A DNA stretch of 21,250 bases from a virus. Position 1 is the first letter of the stretch. Each line of letters opens with the position of its first letter. Location of the stretch: positions 1 to 21,250 of the IMG/VR virus record IMGVR_UViG_3300008120_009221, one strand, 5' to 3'. The notes beneath the pieces are model-generated. The model was given only the letters and a program-made list of their open reading frames with translations. It searched no databases and was not told the DNA's origin. This document shows, in pieces, positions 7,972 to 16,289 of the stretch. Position numbers and translations under genes: made by a program.

Positions 7972-9066
7972 ATGCCAAAACCTAAAAAAAGCGAATCGCT
8001 AACGGAAGCAATCTCCTCAGAGATTAAATCAAATTTTAACCTTGAGAAATTCAAGGAAAAAAAATTGTTGAATGGAACTGTTAAATTTAAAGAACAAAAA
8101 TGGATTCCATTCTCAAAAGCACTACAAGACTCAATTTCCGTAGCCGGCGCTCCAGTAGGTCACATTACATTATTAAGAGGACACAGTAATACAGGTAAGA
8201 CTACAGCATTACTTGAGTTAGCAATTAGCGCTCAAAAAATGGGTATCTTACCTGTTTTTATTATTACTGAAATGAAATGGTCATGGGAACACGCTCGTAC
8301 AATGGGTTTCCAACTTAATGATGTAGTTGATGAAACTACAGGAGAAGTAGTTGACCATGATGGGTTCTTTATTTATAAAGATAGATCATCATTGGGTACA
8401 ATTGAAGATGTAGCTGAGTTTATTGCTGACTTGTTAGACGAACAGAAAAAAGGCAATTTGCCTTATGACTTATGTTTCTTCTGGGATTCAATTGGTTCAA
8501 TACCTTGTAAAATGAGTGTTGAAGCAAATAAAAACAATCCTATGTGGAACGCAGGAGCTATGTCTCAACAATTTGGTAACTTTATTAATCAACGTTTTCC
8601 TCTATCTAGAAAAGAAAATGCACCATACACTAATTCAATGGTAGCTATTAATAAAATCTGGGTTGCCCCAGCTGAAAATATTATGGCGCAACCTAAAATG
8701 AAGATGAAAAATGGTGAAACAATGTTTTTGGATGCTTCTATTGTATTGACTTTTGGTAACATTACTAATAGCGGTACAAGTAAGATTAAAGCAACTAAAG
8801 ACGGTAAGGAAGTAGAATTTGCTGTAAGGACTAAAGTGTCATGTGATAAGAACCACGTTACAGGATTACAAACAAAGAGTGTTGTAATTGCTACTATTCA
8901 TGGTTTTATTCAAGATGATAAAAAAGAAATTGATACTTACAAGAAAGCACATTCTACAGAATGGAAAGATATTCTAGGAGATGGAAAGTTTGAAGTAATC
9001 GAAGATACATCAGATTGGAATGAATCAACCAGAGATATTCCTCTAGACTTAATGGATGGAGAATAA
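7972..9066 (+). CDS. UvsX/RecA-like recombinase
   Basis: A 364-residue ATPase of the RecA/UvsX group. Walker A is GHSNTGKT at 70-77. A glutamate follows the next strand in FIITEMKW (about 97-104), and a Walker B-like strand is LCFFWDS with Asp172. The region about 180-225 (NNPMWNAGAMSQQFGNFINQ) resembles the DNA-binding loop area of UvsX proteins, and the acidic C-terminal end is also typical. It would form a filament on ssDNA, together with the SSB upstream, for strand exchange and recombination-dependent replication or repair. The start is an ATG with no Shine-Dalgarno sequence, 18 bases after the SSB stop. The assignment to the recombinase class is firm; UvsX rather than bacterial RecA is inferred from neighbours and length. 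Confidence 0.85.
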   Translation: MPKPKKSESLTEAISSEIKSNFNLEKFKEKKLLNGTVKFKEQKWIPFSKALQDSISVAGAPVGHITLLRGHSNTGKTTALLELAISAQKMGILPVFIITEMKWSWEHARTMGFQLNDVVDETTGEVVDHDGFFIYKDRSSLGTIEDVAEFIADLLDEQKKGNLPYDLCFFWDSIGSIPCKMSVEANKNNPMWNAGAMSQQFGNFINQRFPLSRKENAPYTNSMVAINKIWVAPAENIMAQPKMKMKNGETMFLDASIVLTFGNITNSGTSKIKATKDGKEVEFAVRTKVSCDKNHVTGLQTKSVVIATIHGFIQDDKKEIDTYKKAHSTEWKDILGDGKFEVIEDTSDWNESTRDIPLDLMDGE

Positions 9067-9067
9067 A

Positions 9068-9099
9068 TTTGGCCTATTTAAGAAAATTTGTTATATTTA
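9068..9099 (+). promoter_or_regulatory. Bacteroidota-type phage promoter (copy 2)
   Basis: TTTGGC at 9068-9073, 18 bases, then TATATTTA at 9092-9099. It fills the gap after the recombinase stop. The predicted transcription start falls at about 9103-9106, against the nuclease ATG at 9106, so that mRNA may have almost no leader. Confidence 0.65.
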
Positions 9100-9105
9100 A
9101 ATAAC

Positions 9106-10143
9106 ATGAAAAAGAGCGACTTAATAAACCTTCTAGGCAAAGTAACCAAAGAAGATGAAGTACTGACTAATCCTCATGAGCGAGTATTGCTCATTGATGG
9201 GTTGAATTTGTTTTTTAGAAATTTTGCAATGATGAAAATGGTTAACCAAGATGGAGCTCATGTTGGTGGCCTAGGAGGTTTTTTACGCTCATTAAATTAC
9301 TTAGTAAATCAATTACAACCCACTTCTGTCTATGTTGTATTTGATGGTGCTGGTTCTTCTATAAACAGAAAGAACCTATTACCTGAATACAAATCAGGTA
9401 GAAATTTAGTTCGAATTACTAACTGGGATGTTTTTGACTCATTAGAAGAGGAACATGATTCTAAGATTAATCAAACTGTTAGGTTAATCCATTATTTAAA
9501 ATGTTTACCTGTTAAAACAGTTAGTATGAATAAGGTAGAAGCAGATGATATTATCGCATATTTAAGTAATATACTGTCTACTAAACATGGTTCTAAGGTA
9601 TTCATTGTATCTAATGACCAAGATTTTATTCAATTAGTAGACGATAAAATAACAGTATATAGACCAGCTGAAAAAGAATTTTACACCAAAGATATGATTA
9701 AAAGCAATTATGGTGTATTAGCTGAGAATTTTATTTTATACAAAACACTTTTAGGTGATAATTCAGATAAAGTAGAGGGTATTAAAGGTTTAGGTAAAAA
9801 AGGTGTTACTAAAAAGTTTCCTGAATTGCTTGAACGACCTTTATCTTTTGATGATTTGATGGGTATAGCAGAGGCTAAATTAAAAGAACATGTTATTTAC
9901 GCTCGTGTACTTCATGATGAGGAAAGATTAAGAAATAATTATAAAATTATGGACTTAGGAAAACCACTAGTTGATGAAGTAGAAAAACAATACCTAGAAG
10001 AGTTTTCAGAAGAATTACCTCCAGCTTTGAATACCAAAGCATTCATGTTACTTTATAATGAAGATGGATTAGGCAAATTAATGAAAGATCCAGAATTAAC
10101 AATCAACAACACATTTAAAGTAATAAACAGTTTTAAAAAATAA
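9106..10143 (+). CDS. 5'-3' exonuclease / RNase H (FEN family)
   Basis: A 345-residue nuclease of the flap-endonuclease group (T4 RNase H, Pol I 5' nuclease domain). The acidic metal ligands are all visible: Asp31 in LLIDGLN, Asp80 in VVFDGAG, Glu145/Asp147/Asp148 in VEADDI, Asp171/Asp173 in SNDQDF, and Asp218/Asp221 in LLGDNSDKVEG. A helix-hairpin-helix (GIKGLGKKG) lies at about 225-233. It removes RNA primers and 5' flaps during lagging-strand synthesis and supplies the 5' nuclease missing from the small polymerase. I start at the ATG at 9106; an in-frame TTG at 9088 lies inside the promoter. The gene is followed five bases later by the helicase. Confidence 0.88.
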   Translation: MKKSDLINLLGKVTKEDEVLTNPHERVLLIDGLNLFFRNFAMMKMVNQDGAHVGGLGGFLRSLNYLVNQLQPTSVYVVFDGAGSSINRKNLLPEYKSGRNLVRITNWDVFDSLEEEHDSKINQTVRLIHYLKCLPVKTVSMNKVEADDIIAYLSNILSTKHGSKVFIVSNDQDFIQLVDDKITVYRPAEKEFYTKDMIKSNYGVLAENFILYKTLLGDNSDKVEGIKGLGKKGVTKKFPELLERPLSFDDLMGIAEAKLKEHVIYARVLHDEERLRNNYKIMDLGKPLVDEVEKQYLEEFSEELPPALNTKAFMLLYNEDGLGKLMKDPELTINNTFKVINSFKK

Positions 10144-10148
10144 GTTAT

Positions 10149-11510
10149 ATGACACTCAATAATCTCAACGCTTATGGAACTTCATTCCAGGTTAAAGTAC
10201 TGTCTTCACTACTAACACATAAAGAATTTCTATTGAATATTCAAGATGTGTTAAGTGAAGAATACTTTGATAACCAAGCACACAAATGGATCATTAAAGA
10301 AATCCTAAAATATTATCAAAAATATCATACTTGCCCTAGTATGGATGTTTTAAAAGTAGAATTAAAGAAAATTGATAATGAAGTTTTACAAGTATCAATT
10401 AAAGAACAATTACGTGAAGCTTATAAAGCATCAGATGAGGATCTTAAGTATGTAGAAGAAGAATTTTCTAACTTTTGTAAAAACCAACAGCTTAAAAAAG
10501 CGTTATTAACAAGCGTAGATTTTCTAAACGCCGGAGATTATGATTCTATTAGGTCAATGATTGATAACGCGCTTAAAGCGGGTGGAGACAAAAATATGGG
10601 TCATGAGTATAATAAAGATGTTGAATCAAGATATAGAGAAGACCATAGAAAAATTGTTCCTACACCTTGGGAATCATTTAATGAATTGCTTCAAGGTGGT
10701 TTAGGTAATGGTGACTTTGGATTGATATTTGGTAGTCCTGGAGGTGGTAAGTCTTGGTCATTAGTTGCTTTAGGTGGTTATGCTGTTAAATTAGGTTATA
10801 ATGTTTTACATTATACCTTAGAATTAGGTTCTGACTATGTAGGACGAAGATATGACGCTTTCTTTACTAACATATCAGTTCAAGATATCACTAAACATAA
10901 GCCAAAAATTGAAGAAGCAGTGGCTCAATTAAATGGTCAATTAATTATTAAAGAATATCCAACAGGTAAAGCATCTATTTCAACTATTGAATCACATATT
11001 AAAAAATGTATTGACCTAGATTTTAAACCAGATCTAATCATTATTGACTATGTAGATCTTCTTCGCTCAAAAAAGAATAATCGTGAGCGTAAGGATGAAA
11101 TAGATGATATTTATATTAGTACTAAGGGTCTTGCTAGAGAATTGAATCTACCTATTTGGTCAGTGTCTCAAGTAAACCGAGCTGGTGCAAAAGATGATAT
11201 TATTGAAGGTGATAAAGCAGCAGGTAGCTATGATAAAATGATGGTTACCGATGTTGCTATATCCTTATCAAGGAAACGTCAAGACAAAGTAAATGGGACA
11301 GGAAGATTTCACATTATGAAAAATCGATACGGAATGGACGGTATGACCTATTCTGTCAAAGTAGATACCTCTACAGGACATTTTGAGGTATCATCCTATT
11401 TAGAAGAAGACGAAGAATCATCTTCATCACAAAAATCTAATACTTTTGGAGGTATAGATTCATCAGACAAGGCACTTATTAAACAAAGATTTTTCGAACT
11501 ATCTAACTAA
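10149..11510 (+). CDS. Replicative DNA helicase, DnaB/gp41-like
   Basis: A 453-residue RecA-fold helicase. An N-terminal helical domain (about 1-145) is followed by the motor: GGLGNGD then Walker A GSPGGGKS at 195-202, HYTLELG at about 221-227, Walker B DLIIIDYVDLL with Asp300, and the sensor-like WSVSQVNR at about 338-345. A KNRYG(M)DG segment follows near 395, the place of the arginine-finger region in DnaB-type proteins. It would unwind the fork as a hexamer. The Ser/Glu-rich C-terminal tail (EEDEESSSSQKSNT) may bind partners. No primase is present in the window; a separate primase gene or loader (gp59-like) would be expected elsewhere. Confidence 0.88.
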   Translation: MTLNNLNAYGTSFQVKVLSSLLTHKEFLLNIQDVLSEEYFDNQAHKWIIKEILKYYQKYHTCPSMDVLKVELKKIDNEVLQVSIKEQLREAYKASDEDLKYVEEEFSNFCKNQQLKKALLTSVDFLNAGDYDSIRSMIDNALKAGGDKNMGHEYNKDVESRYREDHRKIVPTPWESFNELLQGGLGNGDFGLIFGSPGGGKSWSLVALGGYAVKLGYNVLHYTLELGSDYVGRRYDAFFTNISVQDITKHKPKIEEAVAQLNGQLIIKEYPTGKASISTIESHIKKCIDLDFKPDLIIIDYVDLLRSKKNNRERKDEIDDIYISTKGLARELNLPIWSVSQVNRAGAKDDIIEGDKAAGSYDKMMVTDVAISLSRKRQDKVNGTGRFHIMKNRYGMDGMTYSVKVDTSTGHFEVSSYLEEDEESSSSQKSNTFGGIDSSDKALIKQRFFELSN

Positions 11511-11526
11511 AATTATTAAAAAACAA

Positions 11527-13383
11527 ATGTTAACCACAGAATCACAAATTTTGTCTGAAATTACTACCCACCTCAAATACGCGAAATTCGTACCTGACAA
11601 AAACAGGAGAGAGACATGGGACGAGCTAGTAACTCGAAACAAGGAAATGCACTTGAAGAAATTTCCTGAACTGGCTGAAGAAATTGAAGCCGCTTACAAG
11701 TATGTTTATGATAAAAAAGTTTTACCATCAATGCGTTCTATGCAATTTGCTGGTAAGCCTATTGAAATAAACAACGCTCGTATTTTTAACTGTTCTTATT
11801 TACCAATTGATGATTACAGAGCTTTTTCTGAAATCATGTTCTTGCTACTTTCAGGATGTGGAGTTGGATATTCAGTCCAAACCCATCACGTAGAACAATT
11901 ACCTGAAATTAGAAAGCCACTAAAATCAAAACGTTATTTAGTAGGTGATTCTATTGAAGGATGGGCTGATGCTGTTCGTATGTTAACTAAAGCTTATTTT
12001 GGTTACACATCAACCGCACCCATATTTGACTTTAGAGACATCAGAGCTAAAGGTGCCTCATTAATTACAGTTGGTGGTAAAGCACCAGGTCCAGAACCAT
12101 TAAAAATTGCTTTGATTCATATGCAAGCTATTTTAGACCGTAAAGCAGATGGTGAAAAGTTAACAACAGTTGAATGTCATGACATTATTTGTCACTTAGC
12201 TGACGCTGTATTGTCCGGAGGTATTCGTAGGGCTGCTTTGATTGCTTTATTTAATTTGCATGATGAGAATATGTTGACTTGTAAATTTGGTAACTGGTGG
12301 GAAGATAATCCACAACGTGGTCGCGCTAACAACTCAGCAGTATTGCTTCGTAACATGATTGATAAAGAAACATTTATGAACTTATGGGGTAAAATTGAAG
12401 CATCTAACAGCGGTGAACCAGGTTTCTTATTCACAAATGATAAAGATGCAGGTACTAATCCGTGTGCTGAAATTAATTTGAAAGCTAACCAATTCTGTAA
12501 CTTGTGTGAAATCAATGCTTCAGATATTGAAACACAAGAAGAATATAATGCCAGAGCTAAGGCGGCAGCATTTATTGGTACATTACAAGCTTCATATACT
12601 GATTTCCATTATCTAAGAGATGTTTGGAAAAAAACAACTGAAAAAGAAGCATTGTTAGGTATTGGAATGACAGGTATTGCTTCTGGAGCTGTATTTAAAT
12701 TGAATATGAAAGAAGCAGCTAAAGTAGCTTGTGATGAGAATGAGCGTATTGCTAAAGTATTAGGTATTAATAAAGCAGCTCGTGTCACTACAGTTAAGCC
12801 TTCAGGTACTACTTCATTAGTATTAGGTACAAGTTCAGGTATTCATGCTTGGCATGATGATTATTATATTCGTCGTATTCGTTTAGGTAAAAATGAAGCA
12901 TTGTATACTTACTTAAGTATGTACCATCCAGAAATGTTGGAAGATGATTTCTTTAAACCAACACTTCAATCAATTGTTTCTGTTCCTCAACGTGCTCCAG
13001 AAGGTTCAATCACTCGTAAAGAATCAGCTATGGATTTGTTAGAGCGTATTAAAACAATTAATAAAAATTGGATTAAACCAGGCCATAGAAAAGGCGCTAA
13101 CATGCATAACGTTTCTGCTACTGTGACTATTAAACAAGATGAATGGGATACAGTTGGTGAATGGCTTTATGAAAACAAAGAATACTTCACAGCATTATCT
13201 TTCTTACCTGAAGATTTAGGTACTTACAAACAAGCCCCTTATGAAACTATTACTAAGGAACAGTTTGAAGAACAGATAAAATCATTACATCAAGTAGATT
13301 TGTCACGAGTTGTTGAAATGAGTGATAACACAGCTTTGATGGATCAAGCAGCTTGTGCTGGTGGTGCTTGTGAAATAATTTAA
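11527..13383 (+). CDS. nrdJ: Class II (B12-dependent) ribonucleoside-triphosphate reductase
   Basis: A 618-residue monomeric adenosylcobalamin-dependent ribonucleotide reductase of the Lactobacillus leichmannii type. The residues of the family are visible: redox Cys89 in NCSYLP, the thiyl-radical Cys313 and Glu315 in NPCAEINL, the partner Cys324 eleven residues later (as between Cys408 and Cys419 in the reference enzyme), and the C-terminal swinging pair Cys610/Cys615 in CAGGAC. It makes dNTPs for phage DNA, needs no iron subunit and needs coenzyme B12 from the host. Thioredoxin, the usual reductant of the tail cysteines, is encoded at 19348. It is shorter than the roughly 740-residue reference enzyme, so peripheral insertions, possibly allosteric, are reduced. 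No cobalamin riboswitch fits the 16-base gap before it. Confidence 0.92.
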   Translation: MLTTESQILSEITTHLKYAKFVPDKNRRETWDELVTRNKEMHLKKFPELAEEIEAAYKYVYDKKVLPSMRSMQFAGKPIEINNARIFNCSYLPIDDYRAFSEIMFLLLSGCGVGYSVQTHHVEQLPEIRKPLKSKRYLVGDSIEGWADAVRMLTKAYFGYTSTAPIFDFRDIRAKGASLITVGGKAPGPEPLKIALIHMQAILDRKADGEKLTTVECHDIICHLADAVLSGGIRRAALIALFNLHDENMLTCKFGNWWEDNPQRGRANNSAVLLRNMIDKETFMNLWGKIEASNSGEPGFLFTNDKDAGTNPCAEINLKANQFCNLCEINASDIETQEEYNARAKAAAFIGTLQASYTDFHYLRDVWKKTTEKEALLGIGMTGIASGAVFKLNMKEAAKVACDENERIAKVLGINKAARVTTVKPSGTTSLVLGTSSGIHAWHDDYYIRRIRLGKNEALYTYLSMYHPEMLEDDFFKPTLQSIVSVPQRAPEGSITRKESAMDLLERIKTINKNWIKPGHRKGANMHNVSATVTIKQDEWDTVGEWLYENKEYFTALSFLPEDLGTYKQAPYETITKEQFEEQIKSLHQVDLSRVVEMSDNTALMDQAACAGGACEII

Positions 13384-13395
13384 TATTTATAAGAT

Positions 13396-14742
13396 ATGTG
13401 GAACAGTATAAAAGAAAGAATATTCCCCTTTATAATAGCACTTTCCGCACTATCTGTAAGTGCATCAGCAGCGGTTTATAGTGTTACTGGCCTTAGCATG
13501 TTATTTGCTGGGGCTAGTACCGCTGTAATTATTATGGCCGCTTCTTTAGAAGTGTCAAAATTAGTGATTGCTTCTCTATTATATCAATATTGGAATAAAT
13601 TAAATAAAATTCTAAGAACATATTTAACTATAGCCGCCGCTGTATTAATTTTAATCACATCCGCTGGTATTTATGGTTACTTATCTTCAGCATACCAAAA
13701 AACAGCTGACCAAACTAGTATTGTTGATTCTAAAGTAGCGTCTTTAGAAACTAAAAAGAAACTTTATGAAAATACTAGAACCGGTATTCTTCAAGAAAAA
13801 CAATCCTTATCAGAACTAAAAGGCAGTTTGTCTAAAGGATCAACAACCCAATTTACAGATCGTAAAGGTAATTTAGTAGTAAGGTCTAACAATGCCTCTA
13901 TTAAACAAATTGAAAATGCTTCCAAATCAGATGAAAAATTATCTTCTAAATTAGATATAGTAAATGATTCTATATTTTCTTTAGAAACTAAAATATTAGA
14001 AGTTAAAACTAATGCTACAGCAACTAGTGAATTAGGTCCTTTAAAATATTTAAGCGCCCTTACAGGTGTTGCTATGGACCGAATCATTAACTGGTACATA
14101 TTAGTTATTATATTTGTATTTGACCCACTTGCTATTGCTCTTGTTATAGCCGCTAACTTTGCTTTTGCTCAACTTATTAGACGTAAAGAAACACCTATTG
14201 AAGAAACAGTAGAGGGTATGAGAAAAGTAGTTGAGGCCTATGATGACTTAGAAAATGAAATGAAAGAATGGGAAGAAGCTAGTTTGACTGACTTGCAAGA
14301 TAATGAAATTGTTTGGGAAGAACCTAAAAAACAAAATGGTGTTCCTGTAATGGTTGATCCAAAAACAGGTCAATTTTTTTATGAAGAACCAGAAGTTGAA
14401 GTTATAATGAGTGGTGAACCATCTTTAAAGAACTTAGATTTAGATGGTGATGGAGTAGTAGAGGAAGAAGAATTACAACAAGTATTTGATGAAGCTGATA
14501 CTAATGATGATGGTGTGATTGATGAAGAAGAAGCTAAACAAGCTAATTTAGATATTGAGACAGCTAAAAAATTAAATCAATTTAATGAATCTTTAGAAAG
14601 ATTAGAAAGTGTAACTAATAGTTTCACTGGTGCTGAACATGGTAAAAAAGTAAAAGCATTAGAAGAAGTTTCCAAATTAAGAGAACTATTAACCCAACAA
14701 TTCCAGTCTAGAAAAGATGATGATACTATAACTTATTTCTAA
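13396..14742 (+). CDS. Multi-pass membrane protein with coiled coil and two EF-hands
   Basis: A 448-residue inner-membrane protein. Hydrophobic segments lie at about 9-31, 34-60, 74-96 and 231-260. Between the third and fourth is a charged region (about 100-225) that looks coiled-coil. After a cytoplasmic-type acidic region (about 270-345) come two canonical 12-residue EF-hand calcium loops: DLDGDGVVEEEE at 348-359 and DTNDDGVIDEEE at 368-379, with all usual ligand positions filled. A helical tail follows (380-448). Related membrane proteins with the same start (GASTAVIIMAASLEVSKLV) occur in large marine phages as proteins of unknown function, as far as I recall. It could tether replication to the membrane or remodel the host membrane in response to calcium; neither is shown by the sequence. 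Confidence 0.7.
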   Translation: MWNSIKERIFPFIIALSALSVSASAAVYSVTGLSMLFAGASTAVIIMAASLEVSKLVIASLLYQYWNKLNKILRTYLTIAAAVLILITSAGIYGYLSSAYQKTADQTSIVDSKVASLETKKKLYENTRTGILQEKQSLSELKGSLSKGSTTQFTDRKGNLVVRSNNASIKQIENASKSDEKLSSKLDIVNDSIFSLETKILEVKTNATATSELGPLKYLSALTGVAMDRIINWYILVIIFVFDPLAIALVIAANFAFAQLIRRKETPIEETVEGMRKVVEAYDDLENEMKEWEEASLTDLQDNEIVWEEPKKQNGVPVMVDPKTGQFFYEEPEVEVIMSGEPSLKNLDLDGDGVVEEEELQQVFDEADTNDDGVIDEEEAKQANLDIETAKKLNQFNESLERLESVTNSFTGAEHGKKVKALEEVSKLRELLTQQFQSRKDDDTITYF

Positions 14743-14749
14743 TTTCTTG

Positions 14750-14781
14750 TTTGGCCTTGTTAGATTTTGATGTTATATTTA
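14750..14781 (+). promoter_or_regulatory. Bacteroidota-type phage promoter (copy 3)
   Basis: TTTGGC at 14750-14755, 18 bases, then TATATTTA at 14774-14781. It shares TTGATGTTATATT and the start context AAGGTTATG with the promoter at 4345, at nearly the same spacing. It opens the modification cluster. Confidence 0.7.
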
Positions 14782-14797
14782 TAGCATAATAAAGGTT

Positions 14798-15016
14798 ATG
14801 AAAAACAAAATCGCAAATTTTAAGGTTATTGACAGTAAGAATAATGTTGTAATTGATAAGTACAGTATTAAATACAATACAGCTGATGAGCTTAAAAATA
14901 TAATTGATGAAGCTCGTCAAGTATGGTATGAGTTTTCTATTAAGGTAGAGACTGATTTGTTTACTCAAAGTTTTTCTCACACATATCAAGAAGAACTTAT
15001 GTTAGGTCTCCGTTAA
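14798..15016 (+). CDS. Small hypothetical protein, first gene of the modification cluster
   Basis: A 72-residue protein of unknown function, read from the promoter at 14750 with a leader of about 13 bases. It starts with a basic strand-like stretch (MKNKIANFKVIDSKNN), continues with a short Asp/Glu-Lys helix (TADELKNIIDEARQVWYEF), and ends in strand-like sequence (IKVETDLFTQSFSH). It has no cysteine, membrane segment or catalytic motif. The start context AAGGTTATG matches that of the polymerase gene, which supports this start. Small early-gene products of this kind often act on host proteins, but nothing here shows a target. Confidence 0.6.
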   Translation: MKNKIANFKVIDSKNNVVIDKYSIKYNTADELKNIIDEARQVWYEFSIKVETDLFTQSFSHTYQEELMLGLR

Positions 15017-15027
15017 TAAGTTATAAT

Positions 15028-15516
15028 ATGCATTCAAAAGAAGTTATTCAAAAACACTTATCACAACTTAAAAAACTTAACTACAGTCCTTTTAGATGGT
15101 GGAGAAATTATGATGTTCCAAAACCATTACCTAAGTCTGCTCATATTGAAAAAAGAATAAACAATGGTGACTTTGATCCATCTCCTTATTTTTGGATGGC
15201 ACAATCCGCCCTTTGGGAAAAATATGATAATGACAATGCTGGTTTAGAACCATTTGATAGAGCTAAACGAGGTGGTTTATTGTTAAGTAAATATGAGCGT
15301 TTAATGACAGATCATTATAGTGATGATGATTCTAAATTAGAAAATTTTATAGATGCTATTTATGATCATTTTGAAGTTGATAAACTCTTAATAGAAGATG
15401 AAATTAAATTGTTTGGCTCATCTATAAAGGATTATTATCTTTATGCTAGTACAAAATACAATGTTAGGAGAGTAGCTCCTAAAAGACGAGGTAGACCTAA
15501 AAAAGTAAATATATGA
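15028..15516 (+). CDS. Hypothetical protein with C-terminal AT-hook, upstream of dpdA
   Basis: A 162-residue protein without a recognised domain in its body (1-145), which is charged and helical with several Trp and Tyr (FRWWRNYD, PYFWMAQSALWEKYD). Its C-terminus, RVAPKRRGRPKKVNI, contains a canonical AT-hook core (Arg-Gly-Arg-Pro at 154-157 followed by Lys-Lys), a minor-groove binder of A/T-rich DNA, so the protein probably binds DNA. The stop overlaps the dpdA start (ATGA), which suggests translational coupling and joint action. A promoter-like element (15412) lies inside its 3' end. It may bring the base-exchange enzyme to DNA, act as an adaptor, or be a transcription factor; the sequence does not separate these. 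Confidence 0.65.
   Translation: MHSKEVIQKHLSQLKKLNYSPFRWWRNYDVPKPLPKSAHIEKRINNGDFDPSPYFWMAQSALWEKYDNDNAGLEPFDRAKRGGLLLSKYERLMTDHYSDDDSKLENFIDAIYDHFEVDKLLIEDEIKLFGSSIKDYYLYASTKYNVRRVAPKRRGRPKKVNI
15412..15443 (+). promoter_or_regulatory. Bacteroidota-type promoter (copy 4), inside the AT-hook gene
   Basis: TTTGGC at 15412-15417, 18 bases, then TATCTTTA at 15436-15443, one base away from TATATTTA. It lies inside a coding region, about 70 bases before the dpdA start, and could drive dpdA and the following genes on their own. Confidence 0.5.
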
Positions 15517-16289
15517 AAATAAGTCATGAAGTTCCCTTATGTTTGTTAGAAGATAGTCTTGATTTTAATGACTATGATTATTGTTTAGTTCATCTTTTAG
15601 ATAAAGATAAAGACTATGTTGATTTCTTTATGAAAGCAAAACAACAAGGTCGTTATATCATTTTAGATAATTCACTCCATGAGCTAGGAACAGCATACCA
15701 TGATTCAGGTCTTTTACATTGGGTTGATAAATTACGTCCTAATGAATTTATTGTTCCTGATGTATGGCAAGATACAAATGCTTCTATTGTTAATGCTAGA
15801 AAATGGGCTCAAATTAAATTACCTAAAGAAGTTACTAAAGTAGCAGTTGTTCAAGCTCAAAACTTTTTAGATGCTGTTTTATGTTATCAAACATATAAAG
15901 ATTTAGGCTATAAAAAGATTGCGTTTTCATATGGTGCTGAATATTATTTAAATCACTCTAATCACCCTAATGAAAATCTAGCTAAAGCATTAGGTAGAAT
16001 TGAGGTAATAAGTAGAATGTATCATATGGGTTTGATTGTAGATAATGATAGAGTACATTTATTAGGTTGCCAAGTACCACAAGAATTCAGTTGGTATAAA
16101 GATATGCCTTTTATTGAAACTATTGACACATCAAACCCAATTATGTCTACTTTAGATGGCACTCAGTATGGTAGGAATGGTTTAACTGAAAAACCAAAAT
16201 CAGATATGAACCATAATTTTTATACTACAGATATTGATTATAACTTACTTGATTGGAATTTAAGAATGTTTAGAAAACTATTAAAATAA
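15513..16289 (+). CDS. dpdA: DpdA-like DNA guanine transglycosylase (7-deazaguanine insertion)
   Basis: A 258-residue protein of the tRNA-guanine-transglycosylase superfamily, phage DpdA branch. Recognisable positions are ILDNSLHELG (50-59; Asp52 in the place of the TGT DSGGFQ Asp), VPDVWQDT (81-88), VVQAQ (112-116), HLLGCQVPQEF (182-192) and ETIDTSNP (202-209; Asp205 in the place of the TGT nucleophile). The tRNA-TGT zinc site (CxCxxC...H) is absent, as in DpdA proteins. It would swap guanine in DNA for a free 7-deazaguanine base made by QueD, QueE and QueC, encoded 0.8-5 kb downstream. The start overlaps the previous stop and the stop overlaps the next start. The family is well supported; DNA as substrate follows from known DpdA proteins. 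The base inserted is not known. Confidence 0.8.
   Translation: MKISHEVPLCLLEDSLDFNDYDYCLVHLLDKDKDYVDFFMKAKQQGRYIILDNSLHELGTAYHDSGLLHWVDKLRPNEFIVPDVWQDTNASIVNARKWAQIKLPKEVTKVAVVQAQNFLDAVLCYQTYKDLGYKKIAFSYGAEYYLNHSNHPNENLAKALGRIEVISRMYHMGLIVDNDRVHLLGCQVPQEFSWYKDMPFIETIDTSNPIMSTLDGTQYGRNGLTEKPKSDMNHNFYTTDIDYNLLDWNLRMFRKLLK

Noticed and set aside
7941-7973. TTTGCC followed by TATTTTAT before the recombinase gene as a promoter
   Set aside because: The spacing differs and the -7 overlaps the ATG, so transcription would begin inside the gene.
11511-11526. Cobalamin riboswitch before the B12-dependent reductase
   Set aside because: The gap is only 16 bases; no room and no conserved B12-box.
12192-12515. 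Minus-strand frames inside nrdJ (and at 665, 2120, 13791, 14726, 16929, 19691, 20972)
   Set aside because: All lie opposite well-supported + strand genes and show no domain or start context.
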